From the NCBI GenBank assembly GCA_947626825.1, contig CANQTM010000008.1, forward strand, positions 1 through 53,790: a DNA stretch of 53,790 nt. The letters run 5' to 3'. Positions 8,611 through 17,365 of this stretch are shown here, one piece after another; the stretch's first letter is position 1; each line of letters starts with the position of its first letter. The notes below the pieces were generated by a model. It saw only the letters and a list, made by a program, of their open reading frames with translations. It searched no databases and had not been told where the DNA came from. The position numbers and the translations under genes were made by a program. The stretch comes from an uncultured Bacilli bacterium. GTDB taxonomy: Bacteria; Bacillota_I; Bacilli_A; RFN20; CAG-631.

Positions 8611-11460
8611 ATGAAAAATCAATTGATAAATAACAATTTAAGAAATATTAAAAAAAATTTACCTAGATTTTTCTCATTATTAATAATGGGATTTTTAGGT
8701 GTTTTTGTTTTTGCTGGTTTAAAAGCAACTGCACCTGACATGTTAAAAACTTTAGATACATATTTAAAAAATGGAAATGTATATGATATTAAACTTGTTT
8801 CATCAGGTGGTTTAACAGATTATGATATTAGTTCAATTCAAGAAATTGATGAAACAAAAGATATTGAAGGAAGTTACTCAATCGATACAATTTTACAAAT
8901 TAATGATGCTGTATATGTTATAAATATTAATTCATTACCTAACAAAATAAATACATTGAACATCATTTCTGGTAGACTTCCAAATAATAAAAATGAAATA
9001 GTGATTGAACCAAATTTTTTAAAAGATTTTTCATTTAAACTAAACGATACAATTAGTTTTAACAATAATTCTTTAAATAGTGAAACATTTACAATTGTTG
9101 GAACAATTGATAGTCCTTTATTTTTTAATAATGTTTCCTTAGGTCAAGAAAGAGGCACATCATCCATTGGTAGTGGAAAGATAAATTATTATAGTTATAT
9201 TTTAAAAGATAATTTTAAACTTGATTATTATAATTCTATTTATGTAACCATTAATGATGCTAATAATTATCAAACAGGAAGCAATCAATATAAGCAAATT
9301 GTTGACAATTATATTGATAAAATAAATGAAATGAAAAATGATTTACAGCAACATAGATATCAAGAAATTTATGATATTTATAATAATGAAATTTTAAAAA
9401 ATGAAGAAGAACTTAATAAAACCAAAAACATATTAGAAGAATCTAATAATGAATTAATTGCTGCAAAAAAATCATTAGATGATGGAAAAAATAAAATTGA
9501 AGAAAACATAAATAGTATTAATGAAACTGTGACTTTACTTTCTCAAGAAGAATTAAATTTAACATTTGATAACGTTGATGAAAAAATTTCTGGAATTAAA
9601 CAACTAATTTCAGATGATGATCCAAGAAAAAATTTGTTAGAAGCTTTATTAAATTTATATTTAGTTCCTTTACAAGAAAGCATTAATGAATACAACGAAA
9701 ATTTAGCAATTTATAATGAAAATCAAAAAAATTATAATAAGGCTTATAATAGTTATTTAGAAGCTCAAGAAGAAATAAATATTGCAAAAAATGAATTAAA
9801 AAATTTACCAGAAATAACTTTATTTGTCTTTGATTTAACAAATAATGCTACATATTCTGATTATCTTGATGATAGTAATAGTATTAAAAATCTTGCACTT
9901 ATTTTTCCAATTGTATTTTATGCAGTTGCTATTTTAGTTAGTTTAATTTCAATGAATAGAATGGTTGAAAATGATCGTGGAGAAATTGGTACATTAAAAT
10001 CACTTGGTTTTTCAAATTTTAGTATTTTAAAGAAATATTTATTATTTGCATTTTTAGCAACTTCAATTGGTGGAATATTGGGCAATTTTTTAGGTGTTAT
10101 AATTATTCCAAAACTTATATTCTCAATATATACGATTTTATTTGAATTACCACCATTAATAATTGAATATAATTTTATCAATTTTATTTTAGGTTTATTA
10201 ATTGCATTAATTTGTATTTTGGGTTCTACTTTTTATACGACATATGAAGTTTTAAAAGAACGACCAGCTGATTTATTAAGGCCTAAGGCTCCTATAGCTG
10301 GAAAAAGGGTTTTACTTGAAAAAATTCCATTTATCTGGAATCATTTAAATTTTTCAAAAAAAATAACAATTAGGAATTTATTTAGATATTATAAAAGAGG
10401 TTTAATCACTATCTTTAGTATTGCTGGATGTACTGCTTTACTTCTTTGTGGTTTTGCAATTAGAGATTCAATTGTTGATATTCCTACAAAACAATTTGGT
10501 GAAGTATTTAACTTTGATGCAACATTACAAGTTAACAATTTTGAAATTGAAGATGAAGAATTTTTAAAACAAAACGTGCAAATAATTGATTATGTCAAAG
10601 TTGATTCTATAATGGTTAATGTTGATAATTATGATGTTACACTAATAGTTTTTGAAAATAATGAAAGTTTAAATAAAGTAATAAATTTAGTTGATTATCA
10701 AACTAAAGAATCATTATCTTTAAGCCAAGGAAATGTCATAATTAGTGAAAAGTTGGCCAGTTTAACAAAACTAAAAGTTGGTGATGAAATTAAAATCATT
10801 GATGGAGATAACCAAATTCAAAATTATAATATTTCTGGTATTGCAAAAAATTATATTAATCACTATATTTTCATAGATGAACAAACTTATAGTTTATATA
10901 ATAAAGAAATAATTACAAATACAATATATTTAAAAACCAAATCTTTAAATGATAGTGAAAAGAACATATTAACTAGTATTCTTTTACAAAATGATAGTGT
11001 GCTTAATGTAAAATATATGGAACAATTTAAAGAAACTGTGGCAAATATGTTAAAGTCATTAGACAAAGTTGTGTTTATATTAATTGTTTTATCAGCATTA
11101 TTAGCATTAGTTGTATTATATAATTTATCAAATATAAATATTAATGAAAGAAAAAGAGAAATTTCTACATTAAAAGTTTTAGGTTTTTATAATAAAGAAG
11201 TTGATTCATATATAACAAAAGAAACCATCATTTTAACAATATTAGGAATTATTATTGGTTTAGTTTTAGGATATTTTTTATCAATGAGTGTTATAACTAC
11301 TATTGAAATTGAAAGAGCTAGATTTATTAAAAATATACATTTTATTAGTTATATTTATTCTATTTTAATTGCCTTATTGTTTACTTTTATTGTCAATTTT
11401 GTAACTCATTTTATATTAAAGAAAATTAATATGATAGATAGTTTAAAAAGTGTTGAATAA
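8611..11460 (+). CDS. ABC transporter permease, double FtsX domain with coiled coil
   Basis: A 949-residue membrane protein with an N-terminal anchor (about 20-40), a large extracytoplasmic region, and two FtsX-like modules of several membrane segments (about 430-545 and 820-945). Both modules carry the ERKREISTLKVLGF-type hallmark (NDRGEIGTLKSLGF in the first). Residues about 230-400 are rich in Glu, Lys and Asn and form a long predicted coiled coil that would project outside the cell. This is the layout of large Gram-positive MacB-like permeases of unknown substrate. With the preceding ATPase it forms a complete transporter, and a terminator follows. Confidence 0.88.
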   Translation: MKNQLINNNLRNIKKNLPRFFSLLIMGFLGVFVFAGLKATAPDMLKTLDTYLKNGNVYDIKLVSSGGLTDYDISSIQEIDETKDIEGSYSIDTILQINDAVYVININSLPNKINTLNIISGRLPNNKNEIVIEPNFLKDFSFKLNDTISFNNNSLNSETFTIVGTIDSPLFFNNVSLGQERGTSSIGSGKINYYSYILKDNFKLDYYNSIYVTINDANNYQTGSNQYKQIVDNYIDKINEMKNDLQQHRYQEIYDIYNNEILKNEEELNKTKNILEESNNELIAAKKSLDDGKNKIEENINSINETVTLLSQEELNLTFDNVDEKISGIKQLISDDDPRKNLLEALLNLYLVPLQESINEYNENLAIYNENQKNYNKAYNSYLEAQEEINIAKNELKNLPEITLFVFDLTNNATYSDYLDDSNSIKNLALIFPIVFYAVAILVSLISMNRMVENDRGEIGTLKSLGFSNFSILKKYLLFAFLATSIGGILGNFLGVIIIPKLIFSIYTILFELPPLIIEYNFINFILGLLIALICILGSTFYTTYEVLKERPADLLRPKAPIAGKRVLLEKIPFIWNHLNFSKKITIRNLFRYYKRGLITIFSIAGCTALLLCGFAIRDSIVDIPTKQFGEVFNFDATLQVNNFEIEDEEFLKQNVQIIDYVKVDSIMVNVDNYDVTLIVFENNESLNKVINLVDYQTKESLSLSQGNVIISEKLASLTKLKVGDEIKIIDGDNQIQNYNISGIAKNYINHYIFIDEQTYSLYNKEIITNTIYLKTKSLNDSEKNILTSILLQNDSVLNVKYMEQFKETVANMLKSLDKVVFILIVLSALLALVVLYNLSNININERKREISTLKVLGFYNKEVDSYITKETIILTILGIIIGLVLGYFLSMSVITTIEIERARFIKNIHFISYIYSILIALLFTFIVNFVTHFILKKINMIDSLKSVE

Positions 11461-11462
11461 AA

Positions 11463-11507
11463 TAAAAGCATTCACTTACCAAAATTAATGTAGTTGAATG
11501 CTTTTTT
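11463..11507. terminator. Bidirectional terminator
   Basis: AAAAGCATTCA (11464-11474) pairs with TGAATGCTTTT (11495-11505), with T-rich flanks on both strands. It separates the converging ABC permease gene and the 70-residue gene. Confidence 0.8.
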
Positions 11508-11718
11508 ATAGTTTGATTCTATTAATTGAAATACGATTATAATCATTACATACAAATTCTTGACTATGTTTATTGTCACGATAGATAATTTCTGAAACTT
11601 CAAGATTATATTTGTTTAATAAACGTTCCAAATATTTATCTGCTTGTTCTCTATCAATAAAGTTTTTATGTAACAATTCTTCATTATTTATAATAGCATC
11701 TAATTTATAAATTTTCAT
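11506..11718 (-). CDS. Small hypothetical protein, 70 aa
   Basis: A soluble protein of 70 residues with no recognised family. It is mixed helix and strand, and the second half contains EVSEIIYRDNKHSQEFVC. A good ribosome site (GGAGAAATG region) precedes the ATG. It is a single-gene unit bounded by a terminator. Its interest lies in the promoter region, where two cre-like LacI-family operators stand 21 bp apart, suggesting control by carbon supply. No function can be assigned. Confidence 0.6.
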   Translation of the reverse strand: MKIYKLDAIINNEELLHKNFIDREQADKYLERLLNKYNLEVSEIIYRDNKHSQEFVCNDYNRISINRIKL

Positions 11719-11782
11719 TTTACATTTCTCCTTCCTTTTTTTACTAATAACATTTTATACATTAAAAATTAATAAAAAAAAT

Positions 11783-11817
11783 TGAAAACGATTTCATTTT
11801 TTTTGAAAGTGCTTTCA
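11783..11817 (-). promoter_or_regulatory. Tandem cre-like operators
   Basis: TGAAAACGATTTCA (11783-11796) matches the CcpA consensus TGWAANCGNTNWCA at every position. TGAAAGTGCTTTCA (11804-11817) differs from the ideal palindrome at one base. Their centres are 21 bp apart, two helical turns. They lie just upstream of the 70-residue gene. With TATAAA (11759-11754, minus strand) as its -10, the nearer site overlaps the -35 region, which would suit repression. CcpA binding is inferred; another LacI-family protein is possible. Confidence 0.7.
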
Positions 11818-11857
11818 ACTTTTATTAATATACAAAATTATAAAATATGATGATAAA

Positions 11858-13165
11858 TTATTTAGTTAAACTAATTTGATTATCAAGTTTAAATTCTATA
11901 ATAGTTTCATAAAATTCTTTAATTGCCTTAACCATATAATCACTGTCTAAAGTACCTGCAGTTTCCATTGCAGAATGCATTGCAAGTTGCGCAAGTCCAA
12001 TATCTACCATCGGAATTGAAACATGTCTTAAAGATAAATTACCTAAAGTAGAGCCACCAACAACACCACTTCTATTAGTAAATATTTGTGTTGGTACATC
12101 AACTTTTTTACATATGTTTGCAAATATAATTCCTGTTAGTGAATCAGATGTATAAGATTGTGAAGCATTATATTTAATGACAATGCCTTTATTCATATAT
12201 GTTTTATTTTGTTGATCAGTTAACTCTGGATGATTTGGCATTACTGCATGAGCATTATCAGATGAAATCATAAAAGAATTGCCAAGTGCAGTCAAATGAT
12301 TTGCTAAATCAATTTTTAAAGCTAAAGATATTTTTATTAAAGTATTATTCAAAAAATCAGAATTAGCTCCTTGTCTTGTTGATGAACCAACTTCTTCATT
12401 ATCAAAACAACAATAAACTGAAACATTATGTTTATTTTCACTTTTAATAAAACCAAGTAAAGTAGTATAGGCACATTGCAAATCATCAAGTCTTGGAGAT
12501 GATAAAAATTCATCATCATTGCCCCAAAAATAACCTTCTTGGCGATTGTAAACATATAAATCATGACTTAAAATGTTTTCTTCTAAAATATCATATTCTT
12601 TAGATAAAATATTATTTAAAGAAATATTATTAGATGACATTGTTGGAAACATATCACAAGCTAAATCATATTTAGCATTTTCATTAGCATTACGATTAAA
12701 ATGAATAGGAACAGATGGAATTGATAACATATTTTTATCAAAATTTACTAATTTGCTAACAATATTTTCATTTTCTTTGACCATTATTCTTCCAGCAATT
12801 GATAATGGTCTATCAAACCATGTCGATCTTAACATTCCACCATAACCTTCAATATTTAATTTATTATATCCATCACTATTTAAAGTAGAAATTGGTTTAA
12901 TTTTTAAACATGGACTATCTGAATGTGATGCAACAATATTAAAACTATATTTATCTAATAATTCACCTATTTTAAAGGCAATAATTGATGAATCGTTACG
13001 AATAACATAATATTTTCCTGTTCTTTGAATTTTAAAATTTATATTTTCAAATAATTGAACAAAACCTTCTCTTTTTAAAATTTTAACAATTGAGGCAACA
13101 CTATGAAAACTTGTTGGAGAATTCTTAATAAATGTTAAAAGATTTTTACTTGTAGAATTAATCAT
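11858..13165 (-). CDS. M18-family aminopeptidase
   Basis: A cytoplasmic zinc aminopeptidase of the M18 family (aspartyl aminopeptidase/ApeB type) that trims acidic or neutral N-terminal residues from peptides. Metal-site motifs are SHSDSPCLKIKP, CFDNEEVGSSTRQGA and SSDNAHAVMPNHPE. The open frame extends ten codons further upstream, but the ATG at 13165 fits the family N-terminus (MINSTSKNLLTFIKNSPTSF) and has GAGG nine bases ahead. It starts one base after the pepF stop codon, so the two peptidases form an operon that probably completes the breakdown of oligopeptides. Confidence 0.92.
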   Translation of the reverse strand: MINSTSKNLLTFIKNSPTSFHSVASIVKILKREGFVQLFENINFKIQRTGKYYVIRNDSSIIAFKIGELLDKYSFNIVASHSDSPCLKIKPISTLNSDGYNKLNIEGYGGMLRSTWFDRPLSIAGRIMVKENENIVSKLVNFDKNMLSIPSVPIHFNRNANENAKYDLACDMFPTMSSNNISLNNILSKEYDILEENILSHDLYVYNRQEGYFWGNDDEFLSSPRLDDLQCAYTTLLGFIKSENKHNVSVYCCFDNEEVGSSTRQGANSDFLNNTLIKISLALKIDLANHLTALGNSFMISSDNAHAVMPNHPELTDQQNKTYMNKGIVIKYNASQSYTSDSLTGIIFANICKKVDVPTQIFTNRSGVVGGSTLGNLSLRHVSIPMVDIGLAQLAMHSAMETAGTLDSDYMVKAIKEFYETIIEFKLDNQISLTK

Positions 13166-13166
13166 T

Positions 13167-14936
13167 TTAGTTTGCCTCATTAAGAAGATTTTCAAGTTCG
13201 TTAACTAATTCATCCATTCGATGAACAACTGCCATATATGTATCTTTAGAAGTCAAATCAATTCCCGCTTCTTGAGTTTGTATAATTGGATATTTACTAC
13301 CACCTGATTTTAAAAGATTTATATAATTTTCAAAAGCATTAGGCTTTTTATTTTTAACATTTTCATATAATGCAAAGCTTGCAGCAAAACTTGTAGCATA
13401 TTGATAAACATAAAATGGGGTATGGAATAAATGTGGAATGTATGCCCAAACATATTGCTTAACTTTTTCTTTTTTAATATTTAATCCATAATATTGTTTG
13501 TATAATTTAATCATTATATTTGATAAAACTTCATGATTAATTGGTTCATCTTTTTCAACGAGTTTAGATACTTCATATTCATAATGAGCAAACAAAGTTT
13601 GACGATAAAACGTTGACATAATTTCATCAATTTGTTTTTGTAAAAGCATTATTTTTTCATTGGAACTTAAAGATGATGATGTTAATAAATAATCAAGTAA
13701 CATATGTTCATTAAATGTTGAAGCAATTTCTGCAACAAAAATAGTGTAATTTTGTAAATTTGCAGGTTGATTTTCCATAGCATATAATGAATGAATAGAA
13801 TGACCAGATTCATGAGCAACAGTAAATACATCATCTAAAGTATTTGCATAATTTAATAAAATAAAAGGATGTAAATCAGCTTGTGATGATGAATATGCTC
13901 CTGTTCTTTTGCCTTCAGTTTCATAAACATCTACAAAACCATCTTTTAAAACTTCATGAGCTTTTTCTTGAAAATCATTTGGAGTATTAGCAATAGATGC
14001 ATAAAATATGTTTTTAGCGTCATCATATGAATATTTTTTATCAGAATGCGCAAGTTGTAAAAAACGATCATAAGAATAATGATTTTTTAAATGTAAATAT
14101 TTAGTTCTTAACTTAATATATTTTTTTAATGATTTATTATTATGGCTTGCAACATCAAGTAAAGTTGTATAAAGTTTCACTGGAATATTATTTTTAAACA
14201 AATGAGATTCTAAAATAGAACTAAAATTACGAGCTTTACTATTAGCTAAATCCATTTGATAAGACAATTGATAAATTTTGGCAAAAGTATTTTTATTTTC
14301 ATCATAATAATCAAAAATTGCTCTAAAAATTTTCTTACGATCTTTTTCGTTTTGACTATCGCAAATTAAAGAACGCCAATTCCCTTGAGTTACTAAAACT
14401 TTTTGCTTATTTGATAATGTTATCATTTTATCTTTATGATCACTTGTAGCTAATGAATCATAAAGATCACTACCTGCCTCACTACATGCTGAAAAATAAG
14501 AAAGTATTTTTTCTTTTGAAGCATCTAAAACATGTTCATTCATATGAAATAATTTTTCCATTGAAAATTTATGCGAAGCAATACATGGATTATTATCAAT
14601 CATTTTCATAACATTTTTTTGACCAATTGCTAAAATTTCTGGTGACTCAAATGATGTTGCTTGAATTAAATTATTTAAAAACATATATACTTTTTGTAAA
14701 TTTGCTGCAGCTGCAACATCTTTTTTATTTAAATCACTTTTTAAATGAGCATATTGAAAAACTAATCCTAGTTTTTTATCTATTTCATCAGATAAAAGCA
14801 TATATTCAACAAAACTTTTTTCTTCAGATAATTTATTTTGATATGATTTTACTTTATCAATGTAAGGATTTAATTCATTTAAAGCCTTTACAAAATCTTC
14901 TTCATTTTTAAAAAAATAAGTTAAATTCCATTTCAT
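13167..14936 (-). CDS. pepF: Oligoendopeptidase F
   Basis: A 589-residue M3-family zinc metallopeptidase that cuts oligopeptides inside the cytoplasm. The zinc motif HESGH lies at about 374-378 in FTVAHESGHSIHSLY, with the downstream helix (FVAEIASTFNEHMLLD) supplying the third ligand. Length and the C-terminal YQYATSFAASFALY segment are typical of PepF. It is the first gene of a two-gene peptidase operon with the M18 aminopeptidase. A plausible promoter (TTGTTT, 16-17 bp, TATAAA on the minus strand) lies between 14980 and 15020. Confidence 0.95.
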   Translation of the reverse strand: MKWNLTYFFKNEEDFVKALNELNPYIDKVKSYQNKLSEEKSFVEYMLLSDEIDKKLGLVFQYAHLKSDLNKKDVAAAANLQKVYMFLNNLIQATSFESPEILAIGQKNVMKMIDNNPCIASHKFSMEKLFHMNEHVLDASKEKILSYFSACSEAGSDLYDSLATSDHKDKMITLSNKQKVLVTQGNWRSLICDSQNEKDRKKIFRAIFDYYDENKNTFAKIYQLSYQMDLANSKARNFSSILESHLFKNNIPVKLYTTLLDVASHNNKSLKKYIKLRTKYLHLKNHYSYDRFLQLAHSDKKYSYDDAKNIFYASIANTPNDFQEKAHEVLKDGFVDVYETEGKRTGAYSSSQADLHPFILLNYANTLDDVFTVAHESGHSIHSLYAMENQPANLQNYTIFVAEIASTFNEHMLLDYLLTSSSLSSNEKIMLLQKQIDEIMSTFYRQTLFAHYEYEVSKLVEKDEPINHEVLSNIMIKLYKQYYGLNIKKEKVKQYVWAYIPHLFHTPFYVYQYATSFAASFALYENVKNKKPNAFENYINLLKSGGSKYPIIQTQEAGIDLTSKDTYMAVVHRMDELVNELENLLNEAN

Positions 14937-15057
14937 AATTTCTTATTAATAACTAAATTGTACTTTTAATTATTATCCTTTCATTTTTTTATAAAATGTT
15001 GTTAGTACAAAACAACAAAGACATTTTAAAAATATAAATTCATTATACACTATTTAT

Positions 15058-15075
15058 TAAATAGTTAACTATTTA
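15058..15075. promoter_or_regulatory. 18-bp perfect palindrome between divergent genes
   Basis: TAAATAGTTAACTATTTA is a perfect inverted repeat with no loop, in the 262-bp gap between pepF (minus) and the DUF2188 gene (plus). It looks like a dimer operator rather than a terminator because no T-run follows. No regulator gene is adjacent. Nothing else in the gap was recognised. Confidence 0.4.
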
Positions 15076-15198
15076 TTTTTTTAAAATTATTGAATTAGCA
15101 ATAAATTTAAATTTATTATTTTGATATTTAATTATAAAAAAAGAATAAAAGACATTTTTTTTGAGAAAATAATAATGGGATAATAGAAAGGAAATTAT

Positions 15199-15492
15199 AT
15201 GAGCCGTAAGTCTATTCATGTTACTTATCGTAAAAGTGATGGTCAATGGCATGTCTGTAATGGTTTAAATGGTACTTCATCTGGTAAATATCAAACACAA
15301 AAAGAAGCTATTTCAGCTGGAAGAAAATTAGCAATGGAAGCATCAGCTGAATTTTGTGTTCATGGAAAAGATGGAAAAATTAGATTATCAACATCATATG
15401 GAAACGATCCAAGTGATTCAATGAAGTATAAACGTAGCAAGACTGTAACTACTAAAAGACCTTCAAGAAGAAATTCAAGATCAGGTAATTAA
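15199..15492 (+). CDS. DUF2188 domain protein
   Basis: A 97-residue basic protein with the DUF2188 pattern: an N-terminal strand pair (IHVTYRKSDGQWHVCNG), a helix after YQTQKEAISAGRKLA, then CVHGKDGKIRLSTSYGNDP. The C-terminal 20 residues are Lys/Arg/Ser-rich (KYKRSKTVTTKRPSRRNSRS), suggesting nucleic-acid contact. The family is widespread but has no settled function. GAAAGGAAA precedes the ATG and a terminator follows, so it stands alone. Confidence 0.8.
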   Translation: MSRKSIHVTYRKSDGQWHVCNGLNGTSSGKYQTQKEAISAGRKLAMEASAEFCVHGKDGKIRLSTSYGNDPSDSMKYKRSKTVTTKRPSRRNSRSGN

Positions 15493-15499
15493 CCTTAGG

Positions 15500-15543
15500 A
15501 AACTGTAATTAATTTTACAGTTTTTTTAGACTCTTTAGAGTCT
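15500..15543 (+). terminator. Terminator followed by a second hairpin
   Basis: AAACTGTAA (15500-15508) pairs with TTACAGTTT (15515-15523) and is followed by a T7 run, ending the DUF2188 transcript. A second stem AGACTC-TTTA-GAGTCT (15528-15543) follows at once and would lie in or just before the leader of the secretion operon. Confidence 0.75.
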
Positions 15544-15602
15544 CTTACAAATTTTTAGAATTTTTAAATTTTTTTTTAATAATAATTTTGAGAGGAAGTG
15601 AT

Positions 15603-15971
15603 ATGATGCCTACAAAAAAAAGTCAGCATTATATAAGTGCTACAAATAATTCAAAGCATTCAATTAAATATTTACAAAACAAGGTAATGGAATATTTCAT
15701 AAAATATAACCGTTGCCAAATTGAAATTCAATATTATGATTCAATTATTAAAAACTGTTCAAAAAACATAACATCAAAAGATGATTTGATTCAATATGTT
15801 AACTATATTGATGAAATAATAAATCATCTAAGTGAGGATGCACAAGAAATTTTTAAAAATGAATTTGTTGTAAGCAATAATAATTCTTGGTGGGAAAGAA
15901 AATATAATCGTTCAAAATATTTTAAAGTCAAAAAAAATGCTTTAAGTGAGTTCTTATTATATGCATCCTAA
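15603..15971 (+). CDS. Small protein with WW..R.Y.RSKY motif, first gene of secretion operon
   Basis: The ATG at 15603 (or 15606) is chosen over an upstream TTG because AGAGGAAG sits seven bases before it. The roughly 122-residue product is basic and helical. Its C-terminal third (LSEDAQEIFKNEF, then WWERKYNRSKYFKVKKNA) resembles the recognition helix of sigma-like or ArpU/MG284-type phage and mycoplasma regulators. That resemblance is by eye only. It overlaps the next gene by 11 bp, so it could be a dedicated regulator of the secretion locus. A structural role cannot be excluded. Confidence 0.6.
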   Translation: MMPTKKSQHYISATNNSKHSIKYLQNKVMEYFIKYNRCQIEIQYYDSIIKNCSKNITSKDDLIQYVNYIDEIINHLSEDAQEIFKNEFVVSNNNSWWERKYNRSKYFKVKKNALSEFLLYAS

Positions 15972-16962
15972 TTTAAAAATGTTATTAATGAGTTCAATAA
16001 TGCCATTTTCTATAAGCACTCGTGCATCAGTGGTGCAAGATTTAGATCCTATATCTATTAGTGGCTTTGTAGAAATGCCAAATTTAAATCATGCAATTCC
16101 ACTTAATTTAAATATGGTCGATGGACATCCCTTTGCATATATTGATGTTGTTGTTAAAGTAAATGGTAAAATTGAAATAAACGAAGAAATTATTACAAAA
16201 TATTTATCTACCAAAAATTATTCTATTTCAGGTTTTAAAAATCCAAATGAATCTAAACAAATTGAAATTAGTGTTTCTTATACTAAAACAAATGTTACTC
16301 CTTCAGTTTGTAAATTTAATTTTTATGCACCAAGATGTGGTGAAATCTTAATTGAAAATGTAGGAAGAAGAGAATATGTTGAACAAAATCCTATTAGAAT
16401 TGATTTTTCAATGAAGGGGAGTTCAAATAATATTGTAAATACTAATGAATCTGCTCAATTTATTGGAACTAGTGGCATTACTTGTCAAAATACTAGATAT
16501 GTATTTTTTGATTGGTTTAATTTTTATATTAAAAATAGCAAAACTGATATTAAAGAATGTGAGGCTAGATTATATACCAAAGTTGATAACTCTGATTTAA
16601 TTTATAATGGTGAATATGTTTCTTTTTCATTACCAGTTTGGCAATTTTCTGAAGGAAAATATCAAGTTTATGATTTAGGCAGTTTTTATATAAATAATAA
16701 AACTGGTGGTGTACAAATAAACTATACTGATGATTGTGATACTGAATTGTTAAAATTTTTCATGCCTTTTTCATATGGTACTGATACAACGTTATTCGGA
16801 GAATTAGTTTATCATAATGTTGGGAAAAACATGAACACATATATTTATAGATTTATTATTAAAATATATGATACTGTTAGCAAAAACAGTGGTATATATG
16901 GTAGCTTTTTACAATTTGAATATCGAGAATTTGATGACTATTTGGATGTAGATTATGAATAA
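15961..16962 (+). CDS. Putative secreted beta-rich protein of the Tad-like locus
   Basis: No family was recognised. Starting at the ATG at 15961, the 333-residue product has a short basic N-terminus, a hydrophobic stretch (MLLMSSIMPFSIS) and a possible signal cleavage after TRA. The rest alternates short strands and is rich in Asn, Tyr and Ser, as expected for an exported beta-sandwich or adhesin-like protein. It overlaps the genes on both sides (11 and 8 bp), so it is made together with the secretion machine and is a candidate pilus-tip, assembly or substrate protein. An upstream GTG would add five residues but has no ribosome site. Confidence 0.6.
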   Translation: MHPNLKMLLMSSIMPFSISTRASVVQDLDPISISGFVEMPNLNHAIPLNLNMVDGHPFAYIDVVVKVNGKIEINEEIITKYLSTKNYSISGFKNPNESKQIEISVSYTKTNVTPSVCKFNFYAPRCGEILIENVGRREYVEQNPIRIDFSMKGSSNNIVNTNESAQFIGTSGITCQNTRYVFFDWFNFYIKNSKTDIKECEARLYTKVDNSDLIYNGEYVSFSLPVWQFSEGKYQVYDLGSFYINNKTGGVQINYTDDCDTELLKFFMPFSYGTDTTLFGELVYHNVGKNMNTYIYRFIIKIYDTVSKNSGIYGSFLQFEYREFDDYLDVDYE

Positions 16963-17365
16963 TTGCTTTTCAATTATGTTAGCAAGTATTATATCTATTC
17001 AAACATTTGCCAACATAGTTATTTCAAATAAAATTGATGCAACACTAAATCTAATTAATGAAGAAATGGTGGCGGCATCTATAACTGAAAAAAGTAAATT
17101 AGAAGCATACCATTATAATGATCCATCAGAACTTGCAATTGATCAAAAAATGTTAATGAAATTAGTTTCAACAACCATTGAAAAAAATTTATCATTTTTA
17201 GATTATGAAGCAAATTATTATTTTTATCACAATAAAATAAAAAGACAATGTCCAATTGATACAGAAAACTATATTTGTAATAGTGTTCAAATGCAAATAA
17301 TAATTTTTTATCAAAATAAATCATATGAGGAAAATTTAAGATATGAGCCTACTAAAATCTACTAA
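16955..17365 (+). CDS. Pilin-like (TadE-like) membrane protein, 136 aa
   Basis: A hydrophobic N-terminal helix (about 4-24, CFSIMLASIISIQTFANIV) is followed by a helical and then strand-rich extracytoplasmic domain of about 110 residues. This is the architecture of TadE/TadF or minor pseudopilins. It overlaps the upstream gene by 8 bp and the ATPase gene by 23 bp. No glutamate at the usual pilin +5 position is obvious, so processing by a prepilin peptidase is uncertain. The pilin-like role is inferred from shape and context. Confidence 0.55.
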   Translation: MNNCFSIMLASIISIQTFANIVISNKIDATLNLINEEMVAASITEKSKLEAYHYNDPSELAIDQKMLMKLVSTTIEKNLSFLDYEANYYFYHNKIKRQCPIDTENYICNSVQMQIIIFYQNKSYEENLRYEPTKIY

